From Acanthaster planci (lineage: Eukaryota; Echinodermata; Asteroidea; Valvatida; Acanthasteridae), in the NCBI RefSeq assembly GCF_001949145.1, contig NW_019091403.1, positions 79,650 through 143,649 on the forward strand: a DNA stretch of 64,000 nt, in the 5' to 3' direction. Position 1 is the first letter of the stretch. Each line of letters begins with the position of its first letter. Below are positions 11,943 through 22,500 of this stretch, in pieces. Below the pieces are notes generated by a model that saw only the letters and a list, made by a program, of their open reading frames with translations, did no database searches and was not told the DNA's origin. The position numbers were made by a program, and so were the translations under genes.

Positions 11943-14900
11943 TCAGGCAGGCGATTCAGAATTTGTTCCATTCAGTGTCTCATTGGCCGCCCGGTGCCAG
12001 CTTTCCCTTTCCTCCTCTGTCAGCTCAGCACCGCAGGAGGACACTGTCAAATCGGGGTTGGCCTCACCCTCCGAGTTGGCGCTGCGCTCATTTCGGAAGA
12101 GCTGGTACCGTCCCAGGAACTTGAAGCGCCTGAAGAAGTTGTGCTGGGCGTCCCGCGGCAGTAGGATGCTGTACACGATGATGCCAAGCACAATGACGAC
12201 GAACGATCCCACATAGAGGCCACTGAACTGTACAAACAAAAACATTTCACTATCTCAGAGGGCGTTTATCGCTCCCCTGACCCAATCTTTGAACTTATTT
12301 TTGTTACAAAGCTTTCCGTATCCTTAAAATGTCTGTGGAGGAGACCAGTGGCACAGTCTTTGTCCCTAACTTTTATGGGACATCAATCCAAATGTTAAGT
12401 AACAGGGGCTGGTTTCTACCTTCTCCAATCCTACAGAATCTTCCAAAACCTCCTGGTGAATTTTGAAAGATCTGCGTGTGCTCAACTCAATGGATGTTGG
12501 GAACAAAACACTGATGGTGCATGTGTCTCCACCGTCTCAGTTTGATAACTTCTTTCTATCTGCCCTGAGTTAAAGTGCGCCCTCACCGACCAAAGAAAGA
12601 CAGGCCGGTATGAACTTTTCCAACCAGGCTGTTCCATGTGTTCGGAGTGCATGCCAAGACCATACATTTCAGAAAACATTCATTGTGCGAACTCAGCGTG
12701 CTCTGCCTCAAACGCGCATAAACTTAGCCACCTAGGCAGTGAGTTCGTACCAAAGGACTGTCAATTCCATTGAATAACACACCCTCTTTGTTCCTGCTTG
12801 GAAGCGGACACAGCATGCTTGAACAAACGTCTCACAGATGACAGTTACAATTCACAGATTTCTAACACATTTCAAAATAGAACTATGAATACATTAGAAA
12901 TTTTTTTAATTCTTCCAAGAGGTTTTCGATTTGAAGACTCCACTCTCTTTAATTTCCACATTTCCATAGAAGTTTTCAAAGCGAGAAACCATTCAGACTC
13001 AACAACGAAAATGAGCTGGAGATATAAAAAATAATTCGGTTTCCCGAGATGGACATTCAACGCTGTATTGTTCTTGCTTTGCCCTTCAAAACATGCATTT
13101 ACAAAAACCACAACATAAAATTTACACCTCCCTGACATTACATCTAACACCTGTAACAAGATTTGAAATGAAGGGGCCACTGAGACTAATGAAATTGACA
13201 TGTCACTCACTGCATAGTGGAAAACAAAGAGGCTGACGATGAGCGAGTAGAAGTCGGCCGTCAAGATGGAGAGGTTGACCACCAGGGCGCTGCTCCACTT
13301 GATGACGACGGGGAAGAAGGAGTAGAGACAGAAGAGGCAGATCGCAAAGGCCAAGAAGAGAAGGACCACCTGGTAGTTCCAGGTGATGGAGGTCAGCTCC
13401 TGCCTCTCAAGGATCACCCTGGAGAGAAATGACACCAACAAAACAAAGCAAAAAGGGAAAAGAATCACAAGACTGAAGGGCATATCCTGATTTCTTGGCT
13501 GGGACGGGAAATTACAACAAGGCAGTGGGAAACAGACTGCAACCTAGTGAGCAGCTTCCAACACACTGCAGTTTAACCCTATCCATCAAAATCCATTTCC
13601 ACGTTTTGGTGGATTTTGATGGACTCAATCCACAAGGCATGAAGCACTACCATAGTAATTAATTTTGGATTTCTGCCCTGCCCGATGTGTATTTTAACAC
13701 TGTATACTCAGTGTATGCCCCTGAAGGCTTGTGAAAAAAAAACTCGGGTGGGACTCGAACCCATGACCTCCTGCTTTAATACTAGCGTAGACGTTTTAAC
13801 CACTCAACCACCACGCTTGCCGGTGTCGGCTGGCTGGTTCGAATCAGGTGTAGCAGCGAGTACCGCAAACAACTATTTCAAGGATGGATTTGTGCTGGGG
13901 AGATGTAAATTAATTTTGGATTTTTGCCCTGCCGGACTACCATGTTGCCGTGGCAACAGTACTGATGACATCATGTAACCTGTGTATGATAGGTCTGTTA
14001 CAACGACCATCACGTCAGTGGTGGACTTTAAGCAAGGAATGTGGACTGCAGGGCAAGTGTCGGATTTGGATGAATTTGGTCCAGTGTCTAGTAAGAGACA
14101 CTGGGGAGTTCAGGTTGATGATTAATGGTGCTCTCTCACCAATCTGCCAATAGCCAGTTAACGTCGGATTTTCTTACCCAAAAAAGCTGTTTTTTTACCC
14201 ACAAATTCTTCAACCTTGCAATTGTGCTTCGACCCAAGCAGTCACGATGCGTTAATACGTCAACCAAAAAAATGAAGACCAGAATTCTTAAACGAGTGTA
14301 CACATCCTCTGTGGAACAGTAAGGAAAGTATGCATGTTTACACGTCATCCAGCATCGAGCGGTACACATCAGGTTTATCTCACGGTTGAACAGTTTTGTT
14401 AGATTCCTCAGGATGAAACTTCAAGTGGCCCACTGTTTTCTTTTGCATTCTTCCCTGGCGGTTCCTTTGGCTGAGCATTACCTACTCAAACCGGGGAGTT
14501 TAATTTTGGAAGATCTGTGATGGTTAGAGTTGGGATAAGCAAGGTAGCAAGCTGCTTCAAATCTTGACGCTCTTGACGAGTTTTATTTCATGAACTCTAC
14601 ACCAATCCTTAGCCTGTGTCCAACTGTTCCCCACAGGTAACTCCCATGTGACTTTTCTATCTGCTTCAATTCATTTTTGCTTGCACACTAATTAATCAAG
14701 TTATGGAATATAACAGAATCGTGAAATTTGACAGAAGTCTATTAACCCTAACCCCCCAAGAGTTGCTGGCCCTAACCTTCCCCATTCACACAAAGTTAAA
14801 CACCCATATGGGACTTTTGTGCACAGACGCTGTTGGACTTTGTTTTTCTGAGGTATGCCAAACCCAATGCAAAAGCCAGCTATTATGGGCCTACCAGACC

Positions 14901-17900
14901 TATCCCCACAGAATAAAACACTTTACTACTGTTTAATTCTGTGGTTGGGGAGGGTTGGGGTTAAAGGCACTGTACATACACAGCAAACTGATGAGCAAAA
15001 CAGCAGCCTGAAGAAATGATGTGGATGAGCTAAGCTTTACAGAAGGTTCGTGGAAGTGAGTCCAGGAGCAAGACTTCTCCCCAGTTTAATGGCTCATCAA
15101 AGAGTTGATGGAAGAAGCTCAGAGGGAGTTGATGCGAGTAGCACAGAGGTGTCCAAAAAACAGAATGCAAACTTACAGCTGTATGCCGCTGATGAAAGTT
15201 CCAAACAGACCGACCATTCCCAGGAACTCCACCCTGGTAAAGTGCCTGACGACGTACTCCTCTGCAACATTGGAGATCCCATACAGACTGGCCCCGATGA
15301 GACACAAGGCATCACCCAGGGCTTTCTGTGGCTTATCTGCAAGCGAGACAGAGAGTGGACAGAGGAACTAAATGAATAATATCAATTTGGGAATTTCCAG
15401 TCATTATGACTATGATTTGAAGCTGAAGATGACATTCAGTGGCAGGTTAAGAAAGTCAGCAATGGAGCATTACATTTGAGCAACACTGCTTTGTGCAAAC
15501 CAACTTTCAACTGAATGGGCACAAACTCTATGTACGCAGGTAGAGAAACACAGAGGAGCCTGGGTACAAGACGTACGAGCAGCAAAGGGTTCATAAACAA
15601 CATTGGTGATACACTGGGGAAACAGAGTACTACAGCAACGTAACCAAGAGTCAAGGAGCGTCAGTCTCCAACTTACCATCCGTGTCAGTCTTGCCTAACA
15701 GGCTGTCGGCCCATACCATTAGGGGCACGCCGATGATGCAGATGACTACACCGACGACGTGGTTGATGCGGTACGAGACCCTCAGGATGACAAACGAGAG
15801 CAGAAGCACGACCGGGATGGTGATGCAGTCCAACAGCTAAAAAAGAAAGGCAACACAGGTATCACTCCACTTCTGTTCTGTACATACGTACTCCCTCATA
15901 CGAGGAAACCACCAGAGAATTGGAGGACACTCCAAAGCTATTCTCCCACACAGCTGACGCAGATCTGAATATACTAGAGTTCAGTGTAACACGCAGTATG
16001 TGCTCCACATCAGACACGCTTGAACAAACACAGTAATGCTGTAAATTGCTCTATGGGAAATGGATACATGGTCTAACAACCTAACAGCCTCCCTTGTCTA
16101 GCTCAAGCAAGGAACCCACCCTCATTCATACTCATGTATGATGATTTAAGATGTACTTTGCGTCGGGGAGATTTTAGTTTAAAATACAGGTTTTGCCCTT
16201 ACACTGATGTATATCTCAGACAAGTACCGAGTATACAGTGTTCGTGAATATACGTCGGTTCAAGGGCAAAACCTGTAATTGAAATACGTATGATATCACG
16301 GACTGACTGGCGTGGTCAAGTGCAGCCTTGTTGTGCCTTCAATGCTCCCATGGGACGCCGGTGTCGCCGTGGAACACTGTTGTAGTTGGGTCAATCGTAA
16401 GTCCCTGCAAGTTCGCCACAAAGTCCACCACAAGACATCCAGTCGCGAGCCAAGTCACAAGCTATTCCACGGAACTGAGCCAAAAGCACCCCTTTTGTCA
16501 TTGGTCACCCAGCTAAGTATGATGAGTCTTGTGAAAGGACTTGTGGCTGGACACAAAAGGGGACTTCTAAGGGAATGCAACACGGCTGTGGAAAGTCATT
16601 AACTGAAAGATTTGCTTATGGACCAGGCTTCCACAGCTTGTCTTTACAAACAGCCCGAGACAGGCCACTCACCTGGACACTCGTCAGTGTGGTATACTGA
16701 TAGGCCTTGACCACCAGATAGTTTGCCTCCACGTCCACCAGTGCCACCAGCAGGTACTTCCACCAGCGAGACAGGAACACATGGTAGAAGTTGTCCGGGC
16801 GGTCCCTGCGGCAGCAGAGGATGACGCAATAGACCAGGCCAAGGCACAGGTAGTTGAGGAATGACTGAGCCGTCGGGGCGCTGACCTTGAAGCGGTCATG
16901 CAGGAGCTGACTGGTGATGGCCGTGCCACAGATCAAGAGGGACAGGGCCTGCCCACCCAGGAGAATCTTCAGGAAGTTTCTGAGAGGGTGGCACAGAGAA
17001 GGGGTGGAGGTGAGGAAATTCACAAGGGTGACCATCAAATTCAGTCTTGGTTTTTTGCATGAAAAATCAGCCTTAACTTCCTCAAGATTTTTTTACAACC
17101 TCATGAACCTTGAAGATTCCCAAGCTGATGGGCAGAAACACATTTTGCTTTCACACACTTTTAACATAAAAACATCCAAGAGGGTTTCACCACTATATTC
17201 AGTGTCAGATAGAACATGCGACCAGGTAATGTAAGGTTCTGCCATACTGCTTAGTAACGAACGACATGAAGAACTTATGTACTTCAGGCATCAGAGCTAG
17301 GCTAGTATCTACAGGTAGCTTTGTCATTTCTGAGGTTTGTCTTTGCAGCTGTGACCAAACAGGAAAGATGACGGGCATCTCAGATTGAAATATCTTCCTG
17401 TCCTTCCAAGGCAATGATTAAAACTGCTGGTCCATTCCAAGCAGACTCTTTGAACATGTCACCCCTTTGGTGCCATCTGAGCCCAGGCTTCCATTCAATT
17501 TAGTGCCTTGGACAGAAACCTAAAGTCTCTTTTTTGGGGGCCAGTGTTTAGGATATGTGAAATACGTGTAAATTGGGGTCTGTAAATTCTGTACAAGCAA
17601 ATACTGCCTGTCCTGAATCATTATTTACCTGTCCTCAAGACGGCGGCTAAATGAGACACCTAGGCATCTTTGTCCCCTTGATCCTTTCCGCTGTCAGTGG
17701 TTAATCAGTTCTTTGCTGGGGAGTGTTTTACACCACCTCCCACCCCGGGGAAAACTCCCACCCCAGGGAACCCCCCCCCTTGTTAAATGTACTTTGTCTC
17801 CCCCCCCCCAAAAAAATGATTGACCAACGCGTTGCAAACTCTTGGAGGTGCACTCTTGTAAATTGCCCATATTGTAAATGTTTTCCAATAGTTGCGCCAA

Positions 17901-19889
17901 AAGCCTACACGGTGACTTTTTGGTGGGGGGAGGGAGGGATATGAACAACATGAGGACTGAGTGAACAGAGATAGGATTAGGGTGGTCAGATTTCATGTGA
18001 CGGCAACTTTGGACAAGATGCACATTTTTTAAACTTATTACGTGTATTGTTTTTGCTCAATGGCTCCAGATTAAGGCTCAAGTTTAAAAGCATTCGCCAT
18101 TTGGTTACTATAGCAACTGTTGGCTAGTATCCAGCGATTACAGAAACACTGCTCAAACAATCAATTACGCAATCCATTCATATTTGAATACAATGGCCAT
18201 CAAAGCAATAAGTTTGATTTTCCTCTTCAACTTTTTATAGCTTATCACTCACATTACAGGGCACAGGCAATGAACTGTAACAATGGCAACAGTAAACACT
18301 GGTACAGAGAGCTTAATTGTTGCAAAGTTCAGTCGCTACGTGCAGAGATGATATGTAATGTACATGTATACATAACATTAGGCTGAATTTACTCAGTAAT
18401 GTTATGTAATATCAACTTGTTGGCTGCATGTAACTGACTAAACTCTTAATCTTTACATCAAATGTGCCTCAAATTTCACTATTTATACGCTATGAATATC
18501 TCCCACACTGTACTGAAAAGGTTTCGGTTATTTTCATCATGTTGCAGAAAAAAAGGAGGAAAACATGCAAATCCCTGTACTAAGTGAATGGAAACTGCCC
18601 CTTTGCCAAGACTTGAGTGCAATAAATAATGGAACAACCTCCAACCGTGAGAATGCGCTTGAAAGTCAACTTCAGCATACGAAGTGAACTTTAGCAAGGA
18701 AAATACTGAAGCATTTACTTTGAAAAAAAAACATTTTTAAAAATCCCTTATAGTGCAAAGGGTATCAAGTGATGTCCAGCATGCGTCCGGGCACCAGCAG
18801 GTGGGCCTAAGTATGGAATTTGCTCCTCACTATAAGTTTTTACTGTGGCAGAGATCCCAAAGCACTGCACCACTGCGGGACTGTTACGCCCCAACTATTG
18901 CTGCAGTTAGGCTGGCCCAACTATTGTTAACCAATTTCTATAGAAATTTTCTCAACCTTATCCAAGTTTATGCATCTGACACAATTCGTCTAAAATATGG
19001 CAGTTCATCTGTATGACATGACATGGTACAATATGACTTTGGCACACGCTGGGCACATGCACACTGGACCTCTGCACCATAGTTGGGCCAGCCCAACTAT
19101 AACTATTGCTTGTCGGTCCTGCCATTCGTGAATAAATAATGAGAAGTCCTGTGATTGGTCAGTGCGACCCCCAGCACGACGCAGCCAACTGCCACTTCAA
19201 CAAGCGCGGCTAAGAATTACACACTCATGTACGGAAAGAGGCTGCAGCCAATTTCCGTGTCTTGTTGTGTATCGATTGCAGCTGTAGTCAACCATTTGGT
19301 TGCTGCTCATCTTCGCAAGTACACATGTGAACCGCATGACTCTCGGACGCAGATCAGGAAATATTTGCACGCTATTTTGTAAAAACGGCATGGTTTTGGC
19401 CAATTTTTTCTTGGTAATCAGAACAAAGGGATGTAGGCCTAAGGCTAAACATAGAAATCTTGGGGGAATTGGAGCAGCATTTCCATGGGTACACAACAAG
19501 AAAAGCTTAAATGAATCCCTGCTCATGCCCTGTAGTTTTAAATGTTATGTAGAGTCTATGGCGAAACAGGCTCATTTTCTGTGGGATCGGAGGGAGCGGA
19601 GCGGAGCCGACGTCGGACCCCACCGTTCTAGCACGGGGAAAATGGTAAACAACATCGAACATGTTCATGATGTTGAACATGGTCAACTCAAATTGACATT
19701 CCCACCGCACGCCGTACCAATCTGTCAGAACAAGAACGTTATGCATGATTAGCATAAGATAACAAATGAAAGAACTTACAATGTAAAAATACTTCTCATA
19801 AAAACCTTCAGCTGAGCGAGAATACGAGAGCAAATGTTTTCTGACATATCTGGAGCTGGAGCCGTCTCCTCCCCACGTGTACCCTCCAT
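11943..19889 (-). CDS. SLC35F2: SLC35F1/F2-type solute carrier (six exons, complete, 409 aa)
   Basis: Exons in transcript order are 19780-19889, 16673-16979, 15677-15836, 15177-15336, 13211-13418 and 11943-12227. They join with matching phases (2, 0, 1, 2, 0) into 1230 coding bases. The protein is a polytopic membrane protein of the SLC35F (DUF914) family in the drug/metabolite transporter superfamily. Recognisable family stretches are [94 protein letters not shown] and FSGLYVGSF. It is about as long as human SLC35F1 (408 aa) and longer than SLC35F2. The F2 symbol is chosen because RAB39 lies head-to-head beside it, as in vertebrates; the gene may instead predate the F1/F2 split. The C-terminal tail is hydrophilic and cytosolic. 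The substrate is not determinable from sequence. Confidence 0.93.
13582..13623. repeat. Perfect 14-bp inverted repeat (hairpin) in SLC35F intron
   Basis: The arms TCCATCAAAATCCA (13582-13595) and TGGATTTTGATGGA (13610-13623) are exact reverse complements with a 14-base loop. The hairpin lies in the intron between exons 4 and 5 of SLC35F, just upstream of a SINE-like segment. Confidence 0.75.
13652..13932 (-). repeat. tRNA-derived SINE (Ser/Leu-type head) plus second tail fragment
   Basis: Read on the minus strand, the segment starts near CCAGCCAGCC, then shows a box-A-like TGGTTGAGTGGTTAA and a box B GGGTTCGAGTCCC, like a tRNA-Ser or tRNA-Leu head. A family tail follows, with AGTATACAGTGTTAAAATAC and GGGCAGGGCAGAAATCC. 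A close relative sits at 55450-55690 in the same orientation. An extra tail piece at 13876-13932 (GGATGGATTTGTGCTGGGG) matches the end of the 55 kb copy, so two insertions, one truncated, probably abut here. The segment lies in an intron of SLC35F. Confidence 0.75.
16150..16285. repeat. Short element with 16-bp perfect inverted repeat, related to the 13.7/55.5 kb SINE tail
   Basis: TACAGGTTTTGCCCTT (from about 16181) and its exact reverse complement AAGGGCAAAACCTGTA (to about 16278) flank a loop of about 65 bp. The left flank TTTGCGTCGGGGAGAT resembles the SINE tail segment TTTGCGCCGGGGAGAT at 55 kb, and the loop holds GAGTATACAGTGTT, which is also tail-like. It is most likely a rearranged tail fragment or a small MITE. 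It lies in the intron between SLC35F exons 2 and 3. Confidence 0.6.
16980..19779 (-). other. SLC35F intron 1 (2.8 kb)
   Basis: This intron lies between the SLC35F exon 1 donor (GTAAGT at 19774-19779) and the exon 2 acceptor (CTCTCAG at 16980-16986). It contains poly-C tracts at 17755-17815 and an inverted-repeat element at 18911-19092. No exon with coding support was recognised. Confidence 0.7.
18911..19092. repeat. Small inverted-repeat element with CTGGCCCAACTAT termini
   Basis: CTGGCCCAACTAT at 18911-18923 and ATAGTTGGGCCAG at 19080-19092 are exact reverse complements about 160 bp apart. The right terminus is part of a near-perfect palindrome, ATAGTTGGGC-CA-GCCCAACTAT. A further CCCAACTATTG lies just left of the element at about 18890. 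The structure suggests a small MITE, though no target-site duplication was established. Confidence 0.5.
19780..19889 (-). CDS. SLC35F2: SLC35F first coding exon (36 aa, phase 2)
   Basis: This exon lies out of frame inside a longer open frame and is easy to miss. The frame that splices in phase with exon 2 starts at ATG 19889 (ATCATGGAGG context) and reads [18 protein letters not shown], then a [10 protein letters not shown] stretch, ending MRSIFT. The split codon TT|A gives Leu, so the junction reads [14 protein letters not shown]. This lines up with the FTWNILKTIALGQ region at the same place in vertebrate SLC35F2. The donor is a canonical GTAAGT. The residues are the short cytosolic N-terminus leading into the first membrane helix. 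Confidence 0.85.
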
Positions 19890-20203
19890 GATTGTGCTGA
19901 GCGCAGTTGTGAAACAACGTACGATATTTGACCATAATACATACACCATCGTCCATTGGTCAAATTCTCTTCGCAGACTTATTTCAAACCAATCATTGGT
20001 AGCGATGCATAAAATATGTGATAAATATTCAAAAGGCAGTCACCTTTACGATGACCTAGCGGAAGTAAATTGTAGCCATTTTTAAATCAGCGATCATGAG
20101 ATTATTATTAATCGGTTGATGGTTGAATCGGGCAGGAAAAAATCCCCAACGACCTGTCGTATTTTTTTCTGAAATTAACAAAAATCCTCATGATGAACAG
20201 TTA
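19890..20203. promoter_or_regulatory. Shared bidirectional promoter of SLC35F and RAB39
   Basis: Only 314 bp separate the two divergent start codons. The interval carries three CCAAT-type boxes: ATTGG at 19955-19959, CCAAT at 19989-19993 and ATTGG at 19995-19999, the last two forming the palindrome ACCAATCATTGGT. CCAAT (NF-Y-type) boxes without a TATA box are typical of bidirectional promoters in animals. Both 5' UTRs must also fit inside, so the core promoter is probably the middle portion. Its function is inferred from layout and motifs. Confidence 0.65.
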
Positions 20204-21331
20204 ATGATGTCTTCTGCTTCGGAAGAATTAGTAGGCTTGCCGCCCGAGGTCATATGGGAGTACCAATTTCGTCTGATCCTTGTGGGCGATTCGACGGTGG
20301 GCAAGTCGTCTCTGCTGCGGCGGTTCTGTGACGGTAAATTCGTGGAGGTATCGGATCCCACGGTAGGGGTGGATTTCTTCGCCAGGTTGATCGAGGTGGC
20401 GCCAGGGAGGCGGGTGAAGTTGCAACTGTGGGATACGGCCGGGCAGGAACGATTCAGGTACCCCGTGAAGGACGGTTCCTACCTCCATGATTTCACTGAT
20501 CTCTGATCATGGAAATAGGCCTAAGTTTTAACTTTTTAAGCATGTTCGAATGCCTGTTGAAAAGGTGAATTCGACTTTACTTTTTCAAGTTCAGAAAAAA
20601 ATACATGTAGGCTGTGTCTCTATTTAGCATGTTTAGCATGCTTAGTCATCAGGTTATAGAGTTACCTAAATCAATTTGATGACTAGGGAAACAGTAAATG
20701 TGGTTTGAGATGCCATGGCCAAATCATAAATTTTTTTACAATAAACATGAATGAAGAGCAAAATGACATTTATCCTGATATCCCTTGTAAGTGAAATCAT
20801 GTTTGCAATACCTATTTTTTCTAAATCAATGTTTTTGACTAATGTAAAATGTATAATCATCTGAAAATTTGTTTCTTTCTTTAAAATGCCATTTCTAGAT
20901 CAATAACAACTTCGTATTATCGGAACTCTGTCGGTGTGCTGTTAGTGTATGACATTTCCAATCGGCGCAGCTTTGAGAATCTCCAGGAGTGGCTGCTAGA
21001 GGCCAAGGAGAATGTGAGCAACCCGTGCAGCACCACGTATATGGTGATCGGCCACAAGTCTGATCTGGACGATCGGCGGGAAGTGTACAAGGAGGAAGGG
21101 GAGAAGTTCGCCCAGGCCTACAACATGAAGTTCATCGAGACCTCGGCCAAGGCCTGCGTCAACGTGGAGGCTGCCTTCTCGGTCATGGCCAAGGAGATTT
21201 ACGTCAAACTGAAGAACGGTGAATTGGAGATCAAGGAGGGGTGGGATGGGATCAAGGGGGGGTTCACAGCACCACGGGAGACGCTACGATTGGAGGAGCC
21301 GCGGCAGGATAAGAAGATGTGCTGTGCATGA
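20204..21331 (+). CDS. RAB39A: RAB39 small GTPase (two exons, complete, 228 aa)
   Basis: Exons 20204-20457 and 20899-21331 join in phase 2 through the Arg codon after GQERF, the intron position I recall for vertebrate RAB39 genes. The Rab domain has the P-loop GDSTVGKS (28-35), switch I DPTVGVDFF, WDTAGQE (76-82), SITTSYYRNSVG, the base-binding motif as GHKSDL (136-141; RAB39 uses His where most Rabs use Asn) and ETSAK (165-169). The C-terminus KKMCCA supplies paired cysteines for geranylgeranylation. RAB39 proteins act in endosomal and autophagic vesicle traffic. The N-terminus is some 13 residues longer than in human RAB39A. In-frame codons continue upstream but no earlier in-frame ATG is seen. 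The gene shares its promoter with SLC35F. The A/B paralogue split is probably vertebrate-specific, so the symbol is approximate. Confidence 0.95.
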
Positions 21332-21766
21332 TGATTGTTAACGTGGTAGCATCTGTCAAGCACTGGTTCATGTTACTCCCCTCTTCCCCTCCCCCCCCAC
21401 CGATATACGACAGATTTAAGGAGAGCCAACGACAGCAATATTGTGAAATTGTCACCCAGATATGAAGTCACACTCCCATAGCACGTCTCCTAAATTTTCT
21501 CTGGCAATTTGACCATTACTATTGTAATGTCAAAATTTTAAATCTAGCCTGCCATTTTGATAATAGGCTTTTTCACGTCCTCTTGAGCTCTTTTTGTTCG
21601 TTTCAACAGTGCCTCAAGTTTCCTCCTCATTGATTCGTCCGTAATCGGTGGAATTGAAATAGCATTTAAATTTGTGCATCCGTCCAGATTGCATCTATGT
21701 TTGCAAGAAGCTTTATTTATACTTTAGCTCTGAATTACTAGCCTTTTATGTCAAGAAAATTTTTGA

Positions 21767-21772
21767 AATAAA
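21767..21772 (+). terminator. Polyadenylation signal for RAB39
   Basis: This is the first AATAAA after the RAB39 stop, about 435 bp downstream, followed by a T/GT-rich stretch (CATTTTTTGTCG). Further AATAAA-like words follow near 21889 and 21944, so alternative sites are possible. Confidence 0.6.
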
Positions 21773-22177
21773 CATTTTTTGTCGTATTATGGGTCAATTC
21801 ACAGATCAGAGTGTTTGGATGGCAGATTTCTAGTTAAGGTACAGTCATTTGAAGGAAAATTGAAATCTGTTTTAGAGGAACCAACTGAAATAAATTTCAA
21901 ACTAATCACTTATTTCGTCAATATTCTTGCTCCAAAGAAAATAATAAATCAAAAATATACCACACACTGATGATAAATGAAGTCATTTACATGCGAACGT
22001 AGGTCCCAATAGAGGCTTTGCATGGTAGCCATATTGCAGGGCAGTTCTTGTGTTCCTCAGGGAAGCCTCCTTTGTGCGTACCCTGTGGAACAAAAGCATT
22101 GGCCTGCAAGGTGGCAGCCATGCAAACTCTCTGTATTGGTTGTTCATGCAGACTATTTAACGAGGGAATAAAGGTGC

Positions 22178-22500
22178 TTGGCTGGTCTTAAACATTTGTT
22201 TCACTGTATAAGGAGAATGAATGCTGATAATGCCCACGCCGAAGGCCAGGGACATTATCAGCATCTAGATTCCTGATTCCCAGCCCTAAATATCTTTGCA
22301 AGTCACAAATTCGAAACGAGTTTTAAACATTATAAAAGTCCAATGATTGTGTTCAACAACTTTATTTTCAAACACCGCTGTAGCAATGTGATGATCTGTT
22401 CCTCTCACAAATAACGATAAATTATCTCCACCTGTGGAGCGTTGTGTGTCAGGTGGCACAAGGCCAGCCACTGCTTCATCCATCGTTTAAGACCAGCCAA
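22178..22500. mobile_element. MITE-like element with perfect 16-bp terminal inverted repeats
   Basis: TTGGCTGGTCTTAAAC (22178-22193) and GTTTAAGACCAGCCAA (22485-22500) are exact reverse complements 323 bp end to end. Inside lies a second perfect pair, ATGCTGATAATG (22221-22232) and CATTATCAGCAT (22253-22264). There is no transposase frame. The flanks show no obvious target-site duplication. A non-autonomous DNA transposon is the simplest reading. Confidence 0.7.

Noticed and set aside
13740-13850. Possible tRNA gene on the minus strand
   Set aside because: It shows the same SINE-head reasoning, and the stem regions are degraded.
19507-19956. 150-codon minus-strand open frame starting MDDGVCIMVKYRT
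   Set aside because: It is a shadow of the SLC35F first exon. The frame one base over gives a family-matching N-terminus and the correct phase at the splice junction.
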